From Streptomyces althioticus (GTDB taxonomy: Bacteria > Actinomycetota > Actinomycetes > Streptomycetales > Streptomycetaceae), in NCBI GenBank assembly GCA_014649355.1, contig BMSW01000008.1, positions 124,001-188,000 of the forward strand: 64,000 nt of DNA, read 5' to 3'. The notes under the pieces were generated by a model that had not been told where the DNA came from, did no database searches, and saw nothing but the letters and a program-made list of their open reading frames with translations. The position numbers and the translations under genes were made by a program. This document shows, in pieces, positions 59,616 to 64,000 of this stretch (position 1 is the stretch's first letter; every line of letters starts with the position of its first letter).

Positions 59616-60635
59616 ATGCCGCTCACGGACCTCACCCTCGCCGAGTGCCTCGCACTCCGCCCCGACCTCGACGAACCCGCCGACCTCGACGCGTTCTGGG
59701 CCCGCACCCTGCGTACGGCCCGCGCGGTCGGGGCGCCCGCGCAGTACGTCCCCGAGGACACGGGCCTCACCCAGGTGACGACCTACGACGTGACCGTGCC
59801 CGGCTTCGCGGGCGAACCCGTCCGGGGCTGGCTGCACCTGCCCGCCGGCGCGGAGGGGCCGCTCGGCTGCGTCGTGGAGTTCCTCGGCTACGGGCGCGGG
59901 CGCGGACTGCCGCACGAGCAGGTGCTCTGGGCCACCGCCGGATACGCCCACTTCATCATGGACACCCGCGGCCAGGGCTGGTCCACCGCGGCCGGCGCCA
60001 CCCCCGACACGGTCTCCCTACAGGGCGACGTGCCCGGCTTCCTGACCCGCGGCGTCGACAGCCCCGACGACCACTACTACCGGCGCGTCTACACCGACGC
60101 CGTGCGCTTCACCGAGGCCGCCAAGACCCACCCGGCCGTCGACCCGGACCGCGTCGTCGTCACCGGGCACAGCCAGGGCGGCGGCATCGCGCTCGCCGTC
60201 GCCGGACTCGTCCCCGGCCTCGCGGGCGTCATGCCCGACACCCCGTTCCTGTGCGACATCCGGCGCGGCGCGCAGGTCGCCGGCGCACCGCCCTACACCG
60301 AGATCGCCGAGTACCTCAGCCTGCACCGCGACCGCGTGGAGCGCGTCTTCCGCACCCTGTCCTACGTCGACGCGGCCCTGCTGGCCGCCCGCGCCACCGC
60401 CCCGTCCCTGTTCTCCATCGCCATGATGGACGCCGTCTGCCCGCCCTCCACCTGCTTCGCCGCCTACCACCTCTACGGCGGCGCCAAGGACCTCAAGGTC
60501 TGCGAGTTCAACGGCCACGAGGGCGGCGCCGGACACCACCGGCGCGCACAACTCGCCTGGGTGCGGGAGCGGTTCTCCACCCCCCGGCCCGCCGACCCGG
60601 GCGTCTCCACCCTGCACGATCCCCAGCTCGCCTGA
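59616..60635 (+). CDS. CE7-family acetylesterase (cephalosporin-C deacetylase/acetylxylan esterase-like)
   Basis: 339 residues, no signal peptide, so cytoplasmic. CE7 features: CVVEFLGYGRGRGLP, MDTRGQGWS (RGQ motif), nucleophile Ser186 in GHSQGGG, Asp in the MMDAVCPPSTCFAAY region, and the final catalytic His in NGHEGG. CE7 enzymes remove acetyl groups from small substrates. As first gene of the operon behind a NanR-type site, it probably de-O-acetylates imported sialic acids (a NanS-like role by a different family), though sugar acetates in general are possible. Confidence 0.85.
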   Translation: MPLTDLTLAECLALRPDLDEPADLDAFWARTLRTARAVGAPAQYVPEDTGLTQVTTYDVTVPGFAGEPVRGWLHLPAGAEGPLGCVVEFLGYGRGRGLPHEQVLWATAGYAHFIMDTRGQGWSTAAGATPDTVSLQGDVPGFLTRGVDSPDDHYYRRVYTDAVRFTEAAKTHPAVDPDRVVVTGHSQGGGIALAVAGLVPGLAGVMPDTPFLCDIRRGAQVAGAPPYTEIAEYLSLHRDRVERVFRTLSYVDAALLAARATAPSLFSIAMMDAVCPPSTCFAAYHLYGGAKDLKVCEFNGHEGGAGHHRRAQLAWVRERFSTPRPADPGVSTLHDPQLA

Positions 60636-60661
60636 CCCCCTCACCGAGAAGAGGCACGTTC

Positions 60662-62149
60662 ATGCAGCGCAGAGCCACCCTGGCCGCCACCACCGCGGGC
60701 GCCGCCCTGGCCCTCCTGGTCGCCGGCACCCCCGCCGCCCACCCGGCCACGCCCGCCGCGCAGGCCGCCCCCGCCCCGGGCACGCTCGTCTCGCAGGACA
60801 TCGCCACCGCCGGCACCGGTTCGCCGTACTACCGCATCCCCGCCCTGACCCGCACCACGAAGGGCACCCTGCTCGCCGCCTACGACGCCCGCCCCACCCT
60901 CGGCGACCTGCCCGGCAACCTCGGCGTGGTACTGCGCCGCAGCACCGACGGCGGCACCACCTGGCAGGCCCAGCAGGTGATCCGCAAGGAGGCCGCGCCC
61001 AAGGGATTCGGCGACCCCAGCCTCCTCGTCGACCGGGAGACCGGCCGCGTCTTCGTCTTCTACGCGGCCTCCGTCAACCAGGGCTTCTTCGGCTCGGCCA
61101 CCGGCAACGACGAGAGCGACCCGAACGTCCTCCAGGCCGACTACAGCTACTCCGACGACGACGGCCTGACCTGGAAGCACGAGCGGATCACCGCCGAGAT
61201 CAAGAACCCGGCCTGGGCGGGCATGTTCGCCGCCTCCGGCGAGGGCATCCAGGTGCGCAACGGCACCTACAAGGGCCGCCTGATCCAGCAGTACGCCATC
61301 CGCAACAACGGCGCCAACTACGCGGTCAGCGCCTACAGCGACGACCACGGCGCCACCTGGAAGATGGGTACGCCCGTCGGTCCCGGCGGCGACGAGAACA
61401 AGACCGTCGAACTGTCCGACGGCCGCATCATGCTCAACAACCGCTCCGCCCCCTACCGCACGGTCGCCTACTCCTCCGACGGCGGCGTCACCTACACGCC
61501 GTTCCAGCAGGACAAGGAGCTGCCCGACCCCGCCAACAACGGGTCGGTCGCCCGCTTCGCACCCGACGTGCCCGCCTCTCACCCCCGGGCCCAGTGGCTG
61601 ATGTTCAGCAACACGGCGACCACCAACAGCCGCAGCAACCTCACCGTCCGCCTCTCCTGCGACAACGGGCAGAACTGGCCGGTGCGCAAGACGGTGGAGT
61701 CCGGCGCCGCCGCCTACTCCACCCTCACCCCGCTCGGCACCGGCACCGCGGGCAACGACCGGGTGGGCCTGCTCTGGGAGCGCGGCAACTACCAGCACAT
61801 CACCTACTCCTCCTTCGACGTGCAATGGCTCGGCGGTGTCTGCGCGCCCGTCACCGTCACCCCGCCCGCGTCCCTGCCCGCCGGGAGGACCACCGAGGTC
61901 ACCGTCCGCGTCGTCAGCCAGAACGACAAGGACCTGCCCTCCGGCTCGGTCGCGCTGACCCTGCCGTCCGGCTGGAGCGCGCCCTCGGTCACCGTGCCGG
62001 CGCTCAAGCCCGGCCAGGGCGCGAACATGCGCGTCCCCGTCACCGTCCCGGCCGGCGCCTCGGGCGGCGCGCCGGTGACCGCCACCTACCTCGTCCGCGG
62101 CACCCAGCGGTCCTACGGTGACGGCACCCTCACCGTGACCACGTCCTGA
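60662..62149 (+). CDS. secreted sialidase (neuraminidase, GH33-type)
   Basis: 495 residues from ATG 60662. Signal peptide, then YYRIPAL (the Arg of the RIP motif), five Asp boxes (STDGGTTW, SDDDGLTW, SDDHGATW, SSDGGVTY, SCDNGQNW), catalytic-type Glu in ASGEGIQVRNG and Tyr in the GAAAYSTLTPLG region. The C-terminal ~110 residues form an Ig-like NEW3 module (VTVRVVSQNDKDLPSGSVALTLPSGW). It releases sialic acid from glycans outside the cell, feeding the importer. 26 nt after the esterase. Confidence 0.93.
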   Translation: MQRRATLAATTAGAALALLVAGTPAAHPATPAAQAAPAPGTLVSQDIATAGTGSPYYRIPALTRTTKGTLLAAYDARPTLGDLPGNLGVVLRRSTDGGTTWQAQQVIRKEAAPKGFGDPSLLVDRETGRVFVFYAASVNQGFFGSATGNDESDPNVLQADYSYSDDDGLTWKHERITAEIKNPAWAGMFAASGEGIQVRNGTYKGRLIQQYAIRNNGANYAVSAYSDDHGATWKMGTPVGPGGDENKTVELSDGRIMLNNRSAPYRTVAYSSDGGVTYTPFQQDKELPDPANNGSVARFAPDVPASHPRAQWLMFSNTATTNSRSNLTVRLSCDNGQNWPVRKTVESGAAAYSTLTPLGTGTAGNDRVGLLWERGNYQHITYSSFDVQWLGGVCAPVTVTPPASLPAGRTTEVTVRVVSQNDKDLPSGSVALTLPSGWSAPSVTVPALKPGQGANMRVPVTVPAGASGGAPVTATYLVRGTQRSYGDGTLTVTTS

Positions 62150-62160
62150 CCCCGGTGCCC

Positions 62161-62196
62161 CCGGCCCGCCCGCACGCCAGGCGGCGGGCGGGCCGG
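62161..62196 (+). terminator. hairpin between sialidase and lyase genes
   Basis: CCGGCCCGCCCGC (62161-62173) pairs perfectly with GCGGGCGGGCCGG (62184-62196). The 10-nt loop can itself close (CGCC/GGCG). It may attenuate read-through so that sialidase is made in excess of the intracellular enzymes. Confidence 0.75.
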
Positions 62197-62236
62197 CGGC
62201 TCCCGTACCACCATCCGCACAGCCCAGGAGACACCC

Positions 62237-63196
62237 ATGTCCTCGTCCCAGCCCCTCCGCGGCGTCGTCCCGCCCGTCTGCACCCCCCTGGATGCGTCGG
62301 GCGAGATCGACACCGCCTCCCTCACCCGGCACGTGGAGCACCTCGTGAGCGGGGGAGTGCACGGGCTGTTCGCCCTGGGCTCCAGCAGCGAGGTCGCCTT
62401 CCTCACCGACCGGCAGCGGGACACGGTCCTGCGCACGGTCGTCGAGACCGTCGCCGGACGCGTCCCCGTGCTCGCCGGCGTCATCGACATGACCACCCCC
62501 CGCGTCCTCGTCCACGCGGAGGCCGCCCGTGACGCCGGCGCCGACGCCCTGGTCGCGACCGCGCCCTTCTACGCCCGCACCCACCCCGTCGAGATCGCGC
62601 GCCACTTCCGCACCCTGCGCGCCCGCGTCGACCTGCCGCTGTACGCCTACGACCTCCCGGTCTCCGTGCACAGCAAGCTCTCCGTCGCCCTGGTCCGCGA
62701 ACTCGCCGAGGACGGCACCCTCGCCGGCCTCAAGGACAGCAGCGGCGACGAGGGCGGCCTGCGCCGGCTCCTCGTCGAGCTCGGCGGACGCCACGGCCGC
62801 GCCGACGGCCCCGCCCCCGGCTTCAGCGTCCTCACCGGGTCCGAACTCACCGTGGACGCCGCCCTGCTGGCCGGCGCCGACGGCGTCGTCCCGGGCCTCG
62901 GCAACGTGGACCCCGCCGGTTACGTACGCCTCTACGACGCCGTGCGCGCCGGGGACCTCGACCGCGCCGTGAAGGAACAGGAGCGGCTCGTCGAGCTGTT
63001 CGGCATGGTCGACGCGGGACCTGAGTCCGAGATGGGCCGCAACTCCTCGGCGATCGGCGCCTTCAAGCACGCGCTGCGCCTGCTCGGGGTGTTCGCCGAG
63101 GGCACCACCGCCGCCCCGCAGATCCAGCTCGGCGAGGCGTCCGTCGCCCTGGTCGAGGAGCGGCTGCGCGGCGCCGGCCTGCCGCCGGTCCGATGA
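62237..63196 (+). CDS. nanA: N-acetylneuraminate lyase (DapA/NanA family)
   Basis: 319 residues from ATG 62237. Class I aldolase of the DHDPS/NAL family: LFALGSSSEVAFLT (substrate carboxylate loop), Tyr138 in LYAYDLPVS, Schiff-base Lys166 in AGLKDSSGD. An insertion near residue 185-200 (ELGGRHGRADGPAPG) makes it slightly long. Sequence alone does not separate NAL from other DapA-family aldolases; the sialidase and kinase neighbours favour cleavage of sialic acid to N-acetylmannosamine and pyruvate. It overlaps the kinase start by 4 nt (ATGA). Confidence 0.87.
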   Translation: MSSSQPLRGVVPPVCTPLDASGEIDTASLTRHVEHLVSGGVHGLFALGSSSEVAFLTDRQRDTVLRTVVETVAGRVPVLAGVIDMTTPRVLVHAEAARDAGADALVATAPFYARTHPVEIARHFRTLRARVDLPLYAYDLPVSVHSKLSVALVRELAEDGTLAGLKDSSGDEGGLRRLLVELGGRHGRADGPAPGFSVLTGSELTVDAALLAGADGVVPGLGNVDPAGYVRLYDAVRAGDLDRAVKEQERLVELFGMVDAGPESEMGRNSSAIGAFKHALRLLGVFAEGTTAAPQIQLGEASVALVEERLRGAGLPPVR

Positions 63197-64000
63197 GGGG
63201 ACGCATACGGGGACCGCGGCCGGACGACGCCCCGGTGATCGGCCTCGACCTGGGCGGCACGAAGATCGCCGCCGCCCTGGTCGCCCCCGACGGCACCGTC
63301 CTGGCCCGGCACTCCCGGCCCACCCCGGCGACCGAGGGGGCAGAGGCGGTGCTCGACGCGCTCGCCGACACCGCCCGCGCGGTGCGCACCCCCGCGGCCA
63401 CCGCGATCGGGGTCGCCGCCGCCGGGGTCATCGACCCGGTCACCGGGACCGTCACCAGCGCCACCGACACCCTCCGCGGCTGGGCCGGCACCGCCCTGGC
63501 GGCCGGACTCGCCGCCCGCACCGGCCTGCCCGTCGCCTGCGACAACGACGTCCGCGCGGCGGCGGTGACGGAACTGGCCGGGCCCGCCGTGTCCGAGGCG
63601 TCCGTGCTGCTCTACGCCGCCGTCGGCACCGGCGTGGGCGGCGCCGTCGCCGTGGACGGGCGCGTGCTGCACGGGGCGGCCGGGATCGCCGGGCACCTCG
63701 GACACCTGCCGAGCCCCGAGGCCGAGGGACTGCCGTGCACCTGCGGCGCCACCGGCCACCTCGAGGCGATCGCCGCGGGCCCCGGCATCACCGCCCACTA
63801 CACGCGGATGAGCGGAGTGCCGGCCGACCGCCTGGAGACCGTCGCCGCCCGCGCCGCCCGGGGCGAGCCGCACGCCACCGCCGCCGTCGTCCTCGGCGCC
63901 CGCGCCGCCGGACGGGCCCTGGGCGGCCTCGCCAACGCGCTCGGCGCCGACCGGGTGGTCCTCGCCGGCGGTGTGCCCCGCATCGGCGCCCTGTATTTGG
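63193..64000 (+). CDS. nanK: ROK-family kinase, probable N-acetylmannosamine kinase (partial, cut by window end)
   Basis: At least 269 residues from ATG 63193; the frame is open to the last base, so the C-terminus lies outside. VIGLDLGGTKIAAALV (nucleotide loop, about 15-30), catalytic Asp in VACDNDVRAAA, VGTGVGGAVAV, and a reduced zinc region GHLGHLPSPEAEGLPCTCGATGHLEAIA with CxCGxxGH in place of the usual CxCGxxGC. Overlap with the lyase and the locus context point to N-acetylmannosamine phosphorylation. Confidence 0.85.
   Translation, partial: MRGRIRGPRPDDAPVIGLDLGGTKIAAALVAPDGTVLARHSRPTPATEGAEAVLDALADTARAVRTPAATAIGVAAAGVIDPVTGTVTSATDTLRGWAGTALAAGLAARTGLPVACDNDVRAAAVTELAGPAVSEASVLLYAAVGTGVGGAVAVDGRVLHGAAGIAGHLGHLPSPEAEGLPCTCGATGHLEAIAAGPGITAHYTRMSGVPADRLETVAARAARGEPHATAAVVLGARAAGRALGGLANALGADRVVLAGGVPRIGALYL

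Overview
The window is high-GC, with strong third-position GC, GTG/TTG starts, 4-nt stop/start overlaps, several probable leaderless genes and Streptomyces-type families (F420 luciferase-like enzyme, MmyB-type and PucR regulators, class F sortase, SNF2/SWIM pair, RNase Sa). It is almost certainly a Streptomyces chromosome, probably an arm-side region rich in nitrogen- and carbon-scavenging genes. I found no rRNA, tRNA, CRISPR, transposase or integrase. All calls rest on reading the sequence and recalled family knowledge; no database was searched.

Layout. 0-3.6 kb: purine-ring (allantoin) catabolism, with an IclR-type regulator divergent from allantoinase and allantoicase. 3.6-9.2 kb: SDR, secreted RNase Sa-type ribonuclease, small membrane protein, a two-component pair with a thioesterase, and a Gfo/Idh/MocA oxidoreductase. 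9.3-12.0 kb: HutC-type GntR regulator, ROK sugar kinase and a membrane-anchored protein, with matching palindromes around them. 12.1-17.8 kb: SNF2 helicase and SWIM protein, translationally coupled. 17.8-24.1 kb: regulators (MmyB-like, ArsR, MerR/B12-like), SnoaL-like protein, roadblock protein, class F sortase with a DUF4397 surface protein, and a GH6 cellulase under a CebR-type box. 24.6-27.9 kb: PcaL-like fusion, MBL-fold protein, exonuclease III, small protein. 27.9-29.4 kb: gene-poor, holding a 153-bp tandem repeat array. 29.4-38.4 kb: membrane protein, gamma-glutamyltransferase, ClpC-like AAA+ unfoldase, second methionine aminopeptidase with a divergent XRE regulator, and a large low-complexity protein.

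38.6-47.4 kb: a nine-kilobase pyrimidine/hydantoin scavenging cluster (two beta-ureidopropionase paralogues, class III aminotransferase, PucR regulator, dihydropyrimidinase, TIGR03842-like F420 enzyme, NCS1 permease). It would import a nucleobase or hydantoin, open the ring, hydrolyse the carbamoyl product and transaminate the beta-amino acid.

47.4-52.7 kb: CAP-domain secreted protein, DUF3558-like secreted protein, lipoate ligase with its accessory domain at the N-terminus, a candidate contractile-injection-system effector with a possible Cys/His protease domain, and a methyltransferase. 52.8-64.0 kb: a sialic-acid locus with a four-gene peptide-family ABC importer of the SatABCD/SiaEFGI type (including a permease-ATPase fusion), a FadR-type NanR-like regulator, a CE7 esterase, secreted sialidase, N-acetylneuraminate lyase and a ROK kinase cut by the window end. 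Two matching operator-like sites tie the importer/regulator promoter to the catabolic operon.

The observations I rate most worth pursuing are the sialic-acid locus and its operators, the injection-system-like effector, the 153-bp repeat array, the SWIM-protein repeat motif, the PcaL-like protein lacking its serine nucleophile, and the F420 enzyme in the pyrimidine cluster.
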